Positions 48,909-57,992 of a DNA stretch of 64,000 nt are shown here, one piece after another (the stretch's first letter is position 1; the number at the start of each line of letters is the position of its first letter). The notes beneath the pieces are model-generated. The model searched no databases, was not told the DNA's origin, and saw only the letters and a program-made list of their open reading frames with translations. The stretch is from Agarivorans litoreus. GTDB taxonomy: Bacteria; Pseudomonadota; Gammaproteobacteria; Enterobacterales; Celerinatantimonadaceae. The stretch is from the NCBI RefSeq assembly GCF_019649015.1, contig NZ_BLPI01000001.1, positions 3,777,001-3,841,000 of the forward strand, given 5' to 3'. The translations under genes and the position numbers were made by a program.

Positions 48909-50918
48909 ATGATCCCGGAACTTGGACATTACGCATTAATCCTATCTTGTGCGTTAGCTATATTACAGAGCGTATATCCCTTATGGGGAACGACTAAAAA
49001 TAGCGTTTCTTTAATGAAACTTGCTCGGCCCTTAGCGTTGGCGCAATTTGCTTTTGTTACATTGTCATTTGTAGTATTGAGCTATGCATTTGCCATCAAT
49101 GATTTCTCTGTTGCTTACGTGGCTAATAACTCAAACAGTCAATTGCCGGTATATTTCCGTTTATCTGCTGTGTGGGGCGCACATGAAGGTTCGTTGTTGT
49201 TGTGGGCGATGATCTTGTCGGGATGGGGCGCTGCAGTAGCAATGTTTAGCCGTGGCCTACCGCTTGACGCCGTTGCGCGGGTGGTGGCAGTAATGGGTAT
49301 GATATGTGTAGGTTTTTACCTGTTCATCTTGCTTACTTCAAATCCCTTCGACAGAACTCTGCCATTTTTCCCGGTTGATGGACAAGATTTGAATCCTTTG
49401 TTGCAAGATGTTGGATTAATTTTCCACCCACCTCTTTTATACATGGGCTATGTTGGCTTTTCGGTGGCTTTTGCTTTTGCTATCGCCGCACTAATGGCTG
49501 GACGTTTAGACTCCACTTGGGCTCGTTGGTCGCGCCCTTGGACAATGGCTGCTTGGATTTTTCTTACCTTAGGTATTTCACTAGGAAGTTGGTGGGCTTA
49601 CTACGAACTAGGCTGGGGCGGTTGGTGGTTCTGGGATCCAGTAGAAAATGCCTCATTCATGCCGTGGCTTGTGGGGACTGCGCTGCTGCATTCATTAGCG
49701 GTAACCGAAAAGCGGGGAGTATTTAAATCCTGGACGGTGTTACTGGCTATATCGGCGTTTTCTCTTAGCCTATTAGGAACCTTTTTAGTTCGCTCCGGCG
49801 TATTGGTGTCGGTGCATGCCTTCGCCAGCGATCCTGCTCGTGGTTTGTTTATTCTAGGCTTTTTATTAGTGGTGATTGGTGGCTCCTTATTGTTGTTTGC
49901 TATTCGTGGCTCACAGGTGAAAAGTCGCGGTACTTATAGTTTGTTTTCTCGCGAAACCTTCTTGTTAATCAACAACATCTTACTAGTGGCCGCCTTGGTG
50001 GTGGTATTGCTGGGTACTTTGTTGCCGCTTATTCATAAAGAAATTGGCCTAGGCAGTATCTCAATTGGTGAGGCCTTCTTTAATCGAATGTTCAGTTGGA
50101 TGATTGTGCCTTTTGCGATTGCTTTGGGTATTGGTCCCCTGCTGCGTTGGAAGCGCCAAGATATTCGTCCTCTTAAAAGCTGGTTGTTGGCTTTAGCTGC
50201 ATTTAGTTTGTTGGTGCCCGCTGCATTGTTAGCAATGCTAGCACCGAAGTTTTACGCTTTGGCCTACATGGCGCTTGCCTTATCGTTTTGGGTGATTAGC
50301 TGTACAGCTTTAGAAGTATATTTGCGTGCTACTCACCGTCATAGTTTCAGCAAAGGATTGAAAGTACTTAGTCGTTCTCATTGGGCAATGGTACTTGGCC
50401 ATTTAGGTTTAGCGGTTACGGTAATAGGCGTGGCATTAACTAGCCATTACAGTATTGAACGTGATTTACGTTTAGAGCCTGGTGATTCGGTCACCTTTGC
50501 TGCGTACTCTTTCCACTTTAAACAGGTTGAGCCTTTAGTTGGTCCAAACTATGAAGGCCATGTTGGGGTGATAGACGTATATAAAGATGAGCACTTAGCA
50601 ACAACCTTACGTGCAGAGAAACGCTTCTATCGGGTACAACGAAACATGATGACAGAAGCTGCCATTGATGCAGGCTTATGGCGTGACTTATATGCAGCAA
50701 TGGGGGAGCAGCTTCCCGGTGGAGCTTGGGCAGTGCGCCTTTATTATAAGCCCTTCATTCGTTGGATTTGGCTAGGCTCAATTATTATGGCCATCGGCGG
50801 TATATTTGCCATGTCGGATAAACGCTATCGTTTCAAAGTTAAGCAACAGCAGTTAAGTGGCAAGCCAGCTGTGAAAAGTGCAAGTAGTAAAAGCACTGAT
50901 TTGGCAGAGGAGGCTTAA
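48909..50918 (+). CDS. ccmF: Cytochrome c heme lyase CcmF
   Basis: A 669-residue protein with many membrane segments that attaches heme to apocytochrome c with CcmH and CcmI. The WWD domain reads GWGGWWFWDPVENASFMPW, with conserved His in WGAHEGSLLLW and ALLHSLAV. Length is typical. ccmG begins at the base after its stop. Confidence 0.97.
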   Translation: MIPELGHYALILSCALAILQSVYPLWGTTKNSVSLMKLARPLALAQFAFVTLSFVVLSYAFAINDFSVAYVANNSNSQLPVYFRLSAVWGAHEGSLLLWAMILSGWGAAVAMFSRGLPLDAVARVVAVMGMICVGFYLFILLTSNPFDRTLPFFPVDGQDLNPLLQDVGLIFHPPLLYMGYVGFSVAFAFAIAALMAGRLDSTWARWSRPWTMAAWIFLTLGISLGSWWAYYELGWGGWWFWDPVENASFMPWLVGTALLHSLAVTEKRGVFKSWTVLLAISAFSLSLLGTFLVRSGVLVSVHAFASDPARGLFILGFLLVVIGGSLLLFAIRGSQVKSRGTYSLFSRETFLLINNILLVAALVVVLLGTLLPLIHKEIGLGSISIGEAFFNRMFSWMIVPFAIALGIGPLLRWKRQDIRPLKSWLLALAAFSLLVPAALLAMLAPKFYALAYMALALSFWVISCTALEVYLRATHRHSFSKGLKVLSRSHWAMVLGHLGLAVTVIGVALTSHYSIERDLRLEPGDSVTFAAYSFHFKQVEPLVGPNYEGHVGVIDVYKDEHLATTLRAEKRFYRVQRNMMTEAAIDAGLWRDLYAAMGEQLPGGAWAVRLYYKPFIRWIWLGSIIMAIGGIFAMSDKRYRFKVKQQQLSGKPAVKSASSKSTDLAEEA

Positions 50919-51449
50919 ATGAATAAACGTATTTTTTATTTTTTACTGCCTCTTATTGCGTTCTTGTTTATGGCGGTGTTTTTGTATCGTGGCTTGTACA
51001 GTGACGCTACCGAGCTTGAGTCGGTATTAATAGGCAAGCCGGTTCCACAGTTCACCTTGCAAGATATTTATCAGCAAGATAAGCAGCACGATGCTGCGAT
51101 TTTTAAGGGTGAACCCTTGTTGCTAAATGTTTGGGCTACCTGGTGTCCTACCTGTCGTGCAGAACATACCTTTCTGAATTCCTTGGCTGAACAGGGTGTT
51201 AAGATTGTTGGCTTAAATTACAAAGACGATCGAATTAAAGCGATTAAGTGGTTGGAGCAACTCGGTAACCCTTATCAAGTGAACTTGTACGATGGTAAAG
51301 GCCTGTTGGCCTTAGACCTAGGCGTGTACGGTGCACCCGAAACCTATTTTATCGATAGCCAAGGCGTGATTCGTTATCGCCATGTGGGCGACGTAAACGC
51401 ACGTAATTGGCAAGAAACGCTTGCGCCAATATTTGCAGGGTTGGATTAA
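50919..51449 (+). CDS. ccmG: Thioredoxin-like CcmG/DsbE
   Basis: A 176-residue periplasmic thioredoxin-fold protein held by an N-terminal anchor (about 5-25). The redox motif is WATWCPTCRAEH. It reduces CcmH and apocytochrome c for heme ligation. The cis-Pro region YGAPETYFID is present. Confidence 0.96.
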   Translation: MNKRIFYFLLPLIAFLFMAVFLYRGLYSDATELESVLIGKPVPQFTLQDIYQQDKQHDAAIFKGEPLLLNVWATWCPTCRAEHTFLNSLAEQGVKIVGLNYKDDRIKAIKWLEQLGNPYQVNLYDGKGLLALDLGVYGAPETYFIDSQGVIRYRHVGDVNARNWQETLAPIFAGLD

Positions 51450-51451
51450 AC

Positions 51452-51922
51452 ATGATGAAACCACTACAACGCTTTTGGGCTGTATTGCTGTTAAGCCTTC
51501 CTGTTATGGCCTACGCTGCGATTTCAGCTCACGAGTTTGATAACCTAGAACAAGAAGAGCTGTTTCGAGAGTTAACACGTGAGTTACGTTGCCCTAAATG
51601 TCAAAACAATAACATCTCAGATTCTAACGCAGGCTTAGCCCAAGATTTACGCGAGAAAACCTACCAAATGGTGAAGTCGGGTAGTGATAAACAAGAAGTA
51701 TTGGATTATATGGTAGCGCGTTACGGCAACTTTGTGCGCTACGACCCGCCACTTACTCCAGCAGTGCTTACCCTTTGGATAGCGCCAATTCTGATTATGC
51801 TGATTGGTGGGTTTACTGTGTGGCGACTAGCCAGACGAAGAAAAGACGCAAAACCTGCGCTAGATGTGGCCGAACAAGAACGCCTTGAGCAGCTAATTAA
51901 ACAAACGGAGCAAGAAAAATAA
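51452..51922 (+). CDS. ccmH: Cytochrome c maturation thiol protein CcmH
   Basis: A 156-residue protein with a signal peptide, redox motif LRCPKCQNNNISDSNA and one C-terminal membrane segment (PAVLTLWIAPILIMLIGG). It corresponds to the N-terminal half of E. coli CcmH, the rest being the separate CcmI. I start at ATG 51452 (or ATG 51455), since the frame opening at 51407 overlaps ccmG without reason. The stop overlaps ccmI (TAATG). Confidence 0.94.
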   Translation: MMKPLQRFWAVLLLSLPVMAYAAISAHEFDNLEQEELFRELTRELRCPKCQNNNISDSNAGLAQDLREKTYQMVKSGSDKQEVLDYMVARYGNFVRYDPPLTPAVLTLWIAPILIMLIGGFTVWRLARRRKDAKPALDVAEQERLEQLIKQTEQEK

Positions 51923-53193
51923 TGACTGTATTTTGGTTGGCTGCTGCCGTTTTAACTGTGCTCGCTGTAGCTGTTATCGTGTTGCCATTGTGGCGACAAA
52001 GGGACAGCCGCTCGGTCACGCAAACCGAGCTAAATAAAACACTGTATAAAGACAGGTTGATAGAAATTGAGCAAGAGAGTGACCAAGGTTTGGCCGAAGA
52101 TAGCTCAGTTTTAGTTAGCGAGTTACAACATAACTTGCTAGATGATATTCCTGAAGAGCTTAACAACAAACAAAACACTATTTCGCCCTGGGTAGCTTTG
52201 CCAGGTGTAGTGTTTTTAGTCGCCATTTCTATTGGTATGTATATCAAACTAGGCAGTGCAGAAAAGGTGCAAGATTGGCAAACCGTCGTGCAAAAAATGC
52301 CAGAGCTGAGTAACAAGGTGTTGCTTGGTCAAGGTGGTGAGGTAAGTGAACAAGACTTAAATGACTTTGCTTTAGGCTTACGTACAAAATTACATAACGA
52401 CCCCAGTGATACCCGTGGTTGGTTTTTGTTAGCTAAAGTTGGCCAAGCACTAAATCGCTTAGATATTATGACCGACGCCGCAGAGCAAGCTTATCGTCGC
52501 GATTCAGAGAGTGCCAACATCATTGCCGTTTATGCGCAATCGCTATTTTATAGCGGCGACCCTAATGAACAAGCTAGAGCAGAGCGTCTCCTTGTACTGG
52601 CTTTACAAAAAGATTCTAGCCAGTTAGAGCTTTGGTCTTTGTACGCCTTTATGGCGCTTGAGCAACAGCAATTTCAATTGGCTATTGACCGTTGGGAGAG
52701 AATGTTAAGTTTAGTTGACGCCGACTCAGAGCGTTATCAGATGTTGCAGCAAAGTATCGAATTTGCGCAAGCGCAAATTGCTCAGCAGCAAGCGCCAGCC
52801 GCGGAGCAACCCCCGGCTGTTGAGCAAGCGGTGGTTGAAAACAAGCCAGCCAGTGGCCCTAGCTACAGCATCACTGTAGATGTTAAAGAGGGTTTAGACG
52901 TACCGGGTTCTAGTTTCTTATTTGTATTTGCTAAATCAGTAAACGGTCCACCAATGCCTTTGGCCGCAAAAAAAGTGGCACATCCGCGTTTTCCTGTAAC
53001 GGTGAATTTGTCGGACAGCGATAGCATGATGGAAGGCCTAAAGCTCTCTCAACAGGGCGATTTTTATATTACCGCACGCTTATCTTACGACAATAATGTG
53101 CAAACCATTGAAGGTGATTGGGAAGGGCGATCTTCTGCTATTTCTCAGGGCGGAGAACAAGCAATAACTTTGCTTATAGATACACCCTTATAA
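51922..53193 (+). CDS. ccmI: Cytochrome c maturation chaperone CcmI
   Basis: A 423-residue protein with two membrane segments (about 3-22 and 91-111), then a periplasmic TPR region (about 140-285) that binds apocytochrome c. A Gln/Pro/Ala linker leads to a C-terminal beta-rich domain (about 310-423). It is the last gene of the ccm operon, 69 bases before a terminator. Confidence 0.92.
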   Translation: MTVFWLAAAVLTVLAVAVIVLPLWRQRDSRSVTQTELNKTLYKDRLIEIEQESDQGLAEDSSVLVSELQHNLLDDIPEELNNKQNTISPWVALPGVVFLVAISIGMYIKLGSAEKVQDWQTVVQKMPELSNKVLLGQGGEVSEQDLNDFALGLRTKLHNDPSDTRGWFLLAKVGQALNRLDIMTDAAEQAYRRDSESANIIAVYAQSLFYSGDPNEQARAERLLVLALQKDSSQLELWSLYAFMALEQQQFQLAIDRWERMLSLVDADSERYQMLQQSIEFAQAQIAQQQAPAAEQPPAVEQAVVENKPASGPSYSITVDVKEGLDVPGSSFLFVFAKSVNGPPMPLAAKKVAHPRFPVTVNLSDSDSMMEGLKLSQQGDFYITARLSYDNNVQTIEGDWEGRSSAISQGGEQAITLLIDTPL

Positions 53194-53261
53194 CTATGTA
53201 TTAATATTGTAAGTGTTAATAGTTTTTACTATTCAGCTTCAAATATAGATGCCATAATAAA

Positions 53262-53287
53262 AAGAGGTTGCTTAGCAACCTTTTTTT
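53262..53287 (+). terminator. Intrinsic terminator of the ccm operon
   Basis: AGAGGTTGC-TTA-GCAACCTTTTTTT: the stem GGTTGC/GCAACC (53266-53280) gains A-T pairs below and runs into seven Ts. Clear and rho-independent. Confidence 0.9.
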
Positions 53288-53295
53288 ATTTGTTT

Positions 53296-53325
53296 TCGCA
53301 AATTATTTGGTGAGTTGATTTGCGA
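53296..53325 (+). repeat. Perfect inverted repeat upstream of the mlaA-like gene
   Basis: TCGCAAAT (53296-53303) and ATTTGCGA (53318-53325) are exact inverted copies with 14 bases between. No T-tract follows. It lies 30 bases before the GTG start and could be an operator or a leader hairpin. Confidence 0.5.
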
Positions 53326-53354
53326 TAGGTATCCGACCAAGGAAGGGGGTCTGA

Positions 53355-54128
53355 GTGCGTAAAGTAGTTACAGCTTTTTTGATGTTTGCTGTTATGTTGT
53401 CTACTGCATCTACCACAATGGCTAATGAAGTAGAGGCTTTTGATGAGCCTTATCAAGACTTTTCCGATCCTTTCGAGGGCTTCAACCGAAGCATGTGGAA
53501 CTTTAACTACAATTATCTAGATAAACCTCTTTATCGCCCTGTAACCCATGCATACGCAGAGTTTATTCCATTTCGTATTCGCGAAGCGATGAATAACGTT
53601 ATTCGTAACTTAGAAGAGCCAGCCAGCTTTGCTAATCATTTACTGCAAGGAAAAGTAGAGCGAGCCTCCAATAATTTAGTTCGATTTCTGTTTAACTCAA
53701 GCTTTGGTATTTTTGGCATTATCGATTTAATGGGGCTTTCGGGAATGCCGCGTGATATTGAAGAATTTGGTGATGTAATGGGCTTCTACGGTGTGCCTGA
53801 AGGGCCTTATGTTATGTTACCTGTGCTTGGTCCTACAACTGTTCGCAAAGAAGTAGGTGATTGGGTTGATGCTTTTGCCTCCCCCCTTACTAACTTAACC
53901 TTTGCCGAGCAAGTTATTAGGTGGGGATTAGATGGTCTGTACAAGCGAGCATCTATCATTGATCAAGAACCGTTGATTGATAATTCGTTAGACAGTTACA
54001 CCTTTGTGAAAGATGCTTACTTACAGTATCGCTTATACCGCTTCTACAATGGCAAGCCCCCAACGTCCTCAAAACAAGATATTGATTCAGCTTTAGAAGA
54101 TTATTTAGACGAATTAGAAAATTATTAA
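53355..54128 (+). CDS. mlaA: MlaA/VacJ family phospholipid-asymmetry protein without lipobox
   Basis: A 257-residue protein of the MlaA family, which removes stray phospholipids from the outer leaflet of the outer membrane. Family stretches are DPFEGFNRSMWNFNYNYLDKP (split for length at NRSMW), FGDVMGFYGVPEGPYVMLPVLGP and VGDWVDAFASPL. MlaA proteins are usually lipoproteins, but here the signal peptide (MLSTASTTMANE) has no cysteine and seems to be cut by ordinary signal peptidase. The GTG start has GGAAGGGGG 5 bases upstream. The mlaBCDEF genes are not in the window. Confidence 0.9.
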   Translation: MRKVVTAFLMFAVMLSTASTTMANEVEAFDEPYQDFSDPFEGFNRSMWNFNYNYLDKPLYRPVTHAYAEFIPFRIREAMNNVIRNLEEPASFANHLLQGKVERASNNLVRFLFNSSFGIFGIIDLMGLSGMPRDIEEFGDVMGFYGVPEGPYVMLPVLGPTTVRKEVGDWVDAFASPLTNLTFAEQVIRWGLDGLYKRASIIDQEPLIDNSLDSYTFVKDAYLQYRLYRFYNGKPPTSSKQDIDSALEDYLDELENY

Positions 54129-54346
54129 TTAAGCTGAACTATGCTTGTACGTATTGTAGTTGTAGTTGATTAAGCGGATAACCTTAGGGAAAAACGCCGT
54201 TAAGCTGGTTTGTTATTTTATATATTTTTATGTGTTATTAATTTTATGCAAGCTTGCTGGTGTTACTGTTAGATTACTTATACTATCAACTGATTAGACC
54301 ATTCTATTTTCATTAACCCATTAATTAGTAAGGGTATTTCTAACAA

Positions 54347-55348
54347 GTGCAAGAGCGCGACAATAGCCCTTTATACGGGATTTCAATTTTAGTTGTAGAA
54401 GATGAAGTTGTATTTCGTCAGCAGTTACTTGCGTTTTTAACTCAAAAAGGCGCGATGGTAGGCGCTGTAGGCGATGGCTATGAAGCACTCAAAGCCATTA
54501 GTCAGCAGCATTACGACATCATTTTAATGGATCTTGTTATGCCTCGCATGAACGGGGTAGAACTACTTAAGCATTTAGATAGCTTTTCCGGAAGTGTAGT
54601 GGTTATTTCTGGTAAGAGCACCATGGCAGATTTACGTAAAGTGTTACAGTTAGGTGCCAGCGATTTCTTAGTTAAACCTCTCATAAACTTTAATGAGTTA
54701 ACCGACACTATTCTTGCTAACTTGTCTATGGCGAATGAACACAACCTGCAAATGGAATTCGTGGAGTTTGATGAGCACAAAGCCCATTTTAAAGCGAATG
54801 ATGCTCAAGCAAGTATGGTATTAAATGAAATCCTGCCTGAGAACACTCAAGAAATCATGGGGTTCTTTTGTCATTATCGCTTAACGGGGCAAACTTTATT
54901 TCCCATTATTAAACAAATTGACGAGCACCATGTAGGGTTTTTAGTCGTTGATATTTGCTTATTGGGTGATGAAGGGGTTGTTGCAGCCGTAATCATCAAT
55001 GGCTTTTTCCAAGATATGTGGAATCGCTTTTTGGTTAACGATCCCACAGCACTTCAGCCTAGCCAAGCGCTTAGTACCCTTAATCGTATTATTAAAGCCG
55101 CAGACTTACGAGCGCCCGTTGCTTGTTTGTATGGGGTGATTGAACATGACCAAGTCTTGTTTGCCAATGCGGGCTTGCTAGAGGCACCCGCTCCCTTCGA
55201 TGCAGCCCATCCAGGAATGCCTTTAGGTTTAAATGCAGATGCCCATTACTTAGAAAGCATTGGCAAACTGTCAGACATAGGTTTCAGCTTACGTTTTAAA
55301 AACTTGGCTGACGATCGCATCAATTTAAAACTCTTCCCAGTAAATTAG
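54347..55348 (+). CDS. RssB-like response regulator with PP2C-like output domain
   Basis: A 333-residue protein. An N-terminal receiver (about 12-130) has acid pocket E18-D19, phospho-acceptor D62 (ILMDLVMPRMNG), Ser in VVISGKS and Lys in FLVKPL. The C-terminal half (about 155-330) looks like a PP2C/SpoIIE-type fold that lacks most metal-binding Asp residues. E. coli RssB has this architecture and length and delivers RpoS to ClpXP; the match is by architecture, so function here is inferred. GTG start; AAGGG lies 12 bases upstream. No histidine kinase is adjacent. Confidence 0.75.
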   Translation: MQERDNSPLYGISILVVEDEVVFRQQLLAFLTQKGAMVGAVGDGYEALKAISQQHYDIILMDLVMPRMNGVELLKHLDSFSGSVVVISGKSTMADLRKVLQLGASDFLVKPLINFNELTDTILANLSMANEHNLQMEFVEFDEHKAHFKANDAQASMVLNEILPENTQEIMGFFCHYRLTGQTLFPIIKQIDEHHVGFLVVDICLLGDEGVVAAVIINGFFQDMWNRFLVNDPTALQPSQALSTLNRIIKAADLRAPVACLYGVIEHDQVLFANAGLLEAPAPFDAAHPGMPLGLNADAHYLESIGKLSDIGFSLRFKNLADDRINLKLFPVN

Positions 55349-55527
55349 CCATTAATGTGTAAAGCAATTTAGCTTTAACTCAAAGGTGTTACAAAAATCG
55401 CTCAGCATAAATCCACACTGCTTTTTATTATTCTTAGAATCCAAAGTTATTAAAAGTAGCATAATGTTATAGCGCAGTTACTAGTAGTAGTCTGCTTTAT
55501 CAGTTAGTCTGAGCTTGTTTTATATTC

Positions 55528-55543
55528 TATAACGATATAACGA
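55528..55543 (+). repeat. Tandem TATAACGA octamers before cysD
   Basis: TATAACGA occurs twice head-to-tail, 20-35 bases before the cysD start. Both copies contain TATAAC, a possible -10 element. TTGTTT at 55515 is 15 bases from the second copy, a poor spacing. This may be part of the cysD promoter or an activator site such as for CysB, which I cannot show. Confidence 0.4.
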
Positions 55544-55562
55544 ATTAAGAGCTGAAGACTAA

Positions 55563-56468
55563 ATGGAAAATTATAACTTAACTCATCTTAAAGCATTAGA
55601 AGCCGAGAGTATCCATATCATCCGTGAAGTGGCGGCTGAATTTGACAACCCGGTAATGCTGTACTCTGTGGGTAAAGACTCCGCGGTAATGCTTCATTTA
55701 GCGCGTAAAGCTTTCTACCCAGGAAAAATACCTTTTCCATTGCTGCACGTAGATACTGACTGGAAATTTAAAGAAATGATTCAGTTTCGTGATCACATGG
55801 CAAAGAAGTATGATTTTGAATTGCTAGTGCATAAAAACCCTGAAGGGCTTGAAATGGGTATTGGCCCTTTCACTCACGGTAGTGCAGTGCACACCGATGT
55901 GATGAAAACTCAGGGCTTAAAGCAAGCTTTAAACAAGTATCAGTTTGATGCAGCTTTTGGTGGAGCGCGTCGTGATGAAGAGAAATCTCGGGCAAAAGAG
56001 CGAGTATATTCATTCCGCGATAAAAACCACCGTTGGGATCCAAAATCACAGCGTCCCGAACTTTGGAATACATATAACTCTAAAGTTAACAAAGGTGAAA
56101 GCATTCGCGTATTCCCATTGTCCAACTGGACCGAGTTAGATATTTGGCAATATATTTATTTAGAAAACATAGAAATTGTTCCGCTTTATTTATCGCAAGT
56201 GCGTCCAGTGGTTGAGCGTGATGGCACCTTAATCATGGTAGATGATGAGCGTATGCCCGTCGAAGAAGGGGAAATTCAGCACAAAATGGTACGTTTTCGC
56301 ACCTTAGGTTGTTACCCACTTACCGGAGCCGTAGAGTCGGAAGCCACCACTTTGCCTGAAGTTATTCAAGAAATGCTGTTGACCAAAACCTCTGAGCGAC
56401 AGGGTCGTGTGATTGACCATGATAGTGCAGGGTCAATGGAGAAGAAGAAGATGGAAGGCTACTTCTAA
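55563..56468 (+). CDS. cysD: Sulfate adenylyltransferase subunit 2
   Basis: A 301-residue ATP-pyrophosphatase-fold subunit that with CysN makes adenosine 5'-phosphosulfate from ATP and sulfate. The PP-loop is [34 protein letters not shown] and the C-terminal [12 protein letters not shown] are typical. It starts at ATG 55563. cysN follows after 102 bases, which contain a 5-pair CCCGC/GCGGG repeat (56499-56520). Confidence 0.97.
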   Translation: MENYNLTHLKALEAESIHIIREVAAEFDNPVMLYSVGKDSAVMLHLARKAFYPGKIPFPLLHVDTDWKFKEMIQFRDHMAKKYDFELLVHKNPEGLEMGIGPFTHGSAVHTDVMKTQGLKQALNKYQFDAAFGGARRDEEKSRAKERVYSFRDKNHRWDPKSQRPELWNTYNSKVNKGESIRVFPLSNWTELDIWQYIYLENIEIVPLYLSQVRPVVERDGTLIMVDDERMPVEEGEIQHKMVRFRTLGCYPLTGAVESEATTLPEVIQEMLLTKTSERQGRVIDHDSAGSMEKKKMEGYF

Positions 56469-56570
56469 GGGAAATAGCAGGCTTCTAAACAGTATTTTCC
56501 CGCGTTGCTTATTTAGCGGGTATTGAACAAGAATTTTGACGCTGGCGAAAGCTAGGAAAGCGAGGATACC

Positions 56571-57992
56571 ATGTCTCATCAATCAACATTGATTGCTTCA
56601 GATATCGAAGAGTACTTACAACAACACGAACAGAAACAACTACTACGTTTACTCACCTGTGGTAGCGTTGACGACGGTAAAAGCACCTTAATTGGTCGCT
56701 TACTGCATGATTCAAAAATGATTTTTGAAGATCAGTTAGCAACCATCAAAAATGATTCAAAACGTTTTAATACCACCGATGGTGAGTTCGATTTAGCGCT
56801 ATTGGTTGACGGTTTACAGTCGGAACGAGAGCAGGGTATTACCATTGATGTTGCTTATCGTTATTTCTCTACAGAAAAGCGTAAGTTTATTATTGCCGAT
56901 ACTCCTGGGCATGAACAATACACCCGTAACATGGCTACTGGCGCCTCGAACTGTGATTTAGCGATTGTGATGATTGATGCCCGCTATGGCGTGCAAGTAC
57001 AAACGCGCCGTCACAGTTTTATTGTATCAACACTGGGTATTAAACAAGTAATTGTTGCTATTAACAAAATGGACCTGGTTGAGTTCTCAGAAGCTCGTTT
57101 TGAAGAAATTAAAGCAGAATACCAAAAGTTTGCCGAAAACCTTAATATCGATAGTATCAAGTTTGTACCAATTTCTGCCCTAAATGGTGACAACGTGGTA
57201 GAGCGCAGCGAACAAAGTGCTTGGTATCACGGTGAAACCTTGATGGGCATGCTAGAAAGTGCGCCAATTAGTGCTGGACAAAACTTTGATGACTTCCGAT
57301 TCCCCGTTCAATACGTTAATCGTCCAAACCTTGATTTCCGTGGTTTCTGCGGCACGATTAGCTCTGGTGTTGTTCGCAAAGGGGATGAAGTAACGTCGTT
57401 ACCTTCGGGTAAAACCTCTAAAGTGAAAAGTATTGTCACCTTTGATGGTGAAATTGATGAAGCTTATGCACCTATGGCGGTAACACTTACTTTAGAAGAT
57501 GAAATAGATGCAAGTCGCGGCAACATGCTGGTACATAGTAACAATAAACCTTGGGTAGCCAGCAGCGCTGAAGCAACCATTGTCTGGATGGCTGAAGAGC
57601 CAATGATTGCTAACAAGCAGTACGATTTTAAACTCGCGTCTAAAACCACTTCAGGATCTATTGCTAAGATAGAGCATCAAATTGATGTGAACACCTTAGA
57701 AGAGCAGGAAGCTGTTCGCTTAAACTTAAACGAGATTGGTTCTTGCCAAGTTCAATTTAGCCAGCAAGTAGCTTTTGATGCTTACAACAAAGCCAAAGGC
57801 ACTGGGTCGTTTATTATTATTGACCGTATTTCCAATGTAACTGTAGGTGCCGGTATTATTACCGCAAAGGGCAGCTTAGAAGAAGCGGGGCAGCAGCAAG
57901 AGTTCTCTGCATTTGAGTTAGAACTTAATGCGCTAGTTCGCAAACACTTCCCGCATTGGGATGCTAAAGACTTAAGCGAATTACTTAAGTAA
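56571..57992 (+). CDS. cysN: Sulfate adenylyltransferase subunit 1 (GTPase)
   Basis: A 473-residue EF-Tu-like GTPase that drives sulfate adenylylation by CysD. It has P-loop [14 protein letters not shown], switch [18 protein letters not shown] and base-recognition NKMDLV. The length matches E. coli CysN (475), so it is not fused with CysC. The stop overlaps the next start (TAATG). Confidence 0.97.
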   Translation: MSHQSTLIASDIEEYLQQHEQKQLLRLLTCGSVDDGKSTLIGRLLHDSKMIFEDQLATIKNDSKRFNTTDGEFDLALLVDGLQSEREQGITIDVAYRYFSTEKRKFIIADTPGHEQYTRNMATGASNCDLAIVMIDARYGVQVQTRRHSFIVSTLGIKQVIVAINKMDLVEFSEARFEEIKAEYQKFAENLNIDSIKFVPISALNGDNVVERSEQSAWYHGETLMGMLESAPISAGQNFDDFRFPVQYVNRPNLDFRGFCGTISSGVVRKGDEVTSLPSGKTSKVKSIVTFDGEIDEAYAPMAVTLTLEDEIDASRGNMLVHSNNKPWVASSAEATIVWMAEEPMIANKQYDFKLASKTTSGSIAKIEHQIDVNTLEEQEAVRLNLNEIGSCQVQFSQQVAFDAYNKAKGTGSFIIIDRISNVTVGAGIITAKGSLEEAGQQQEFSAFELELNALVRKHFPHWDAKDLSELLK

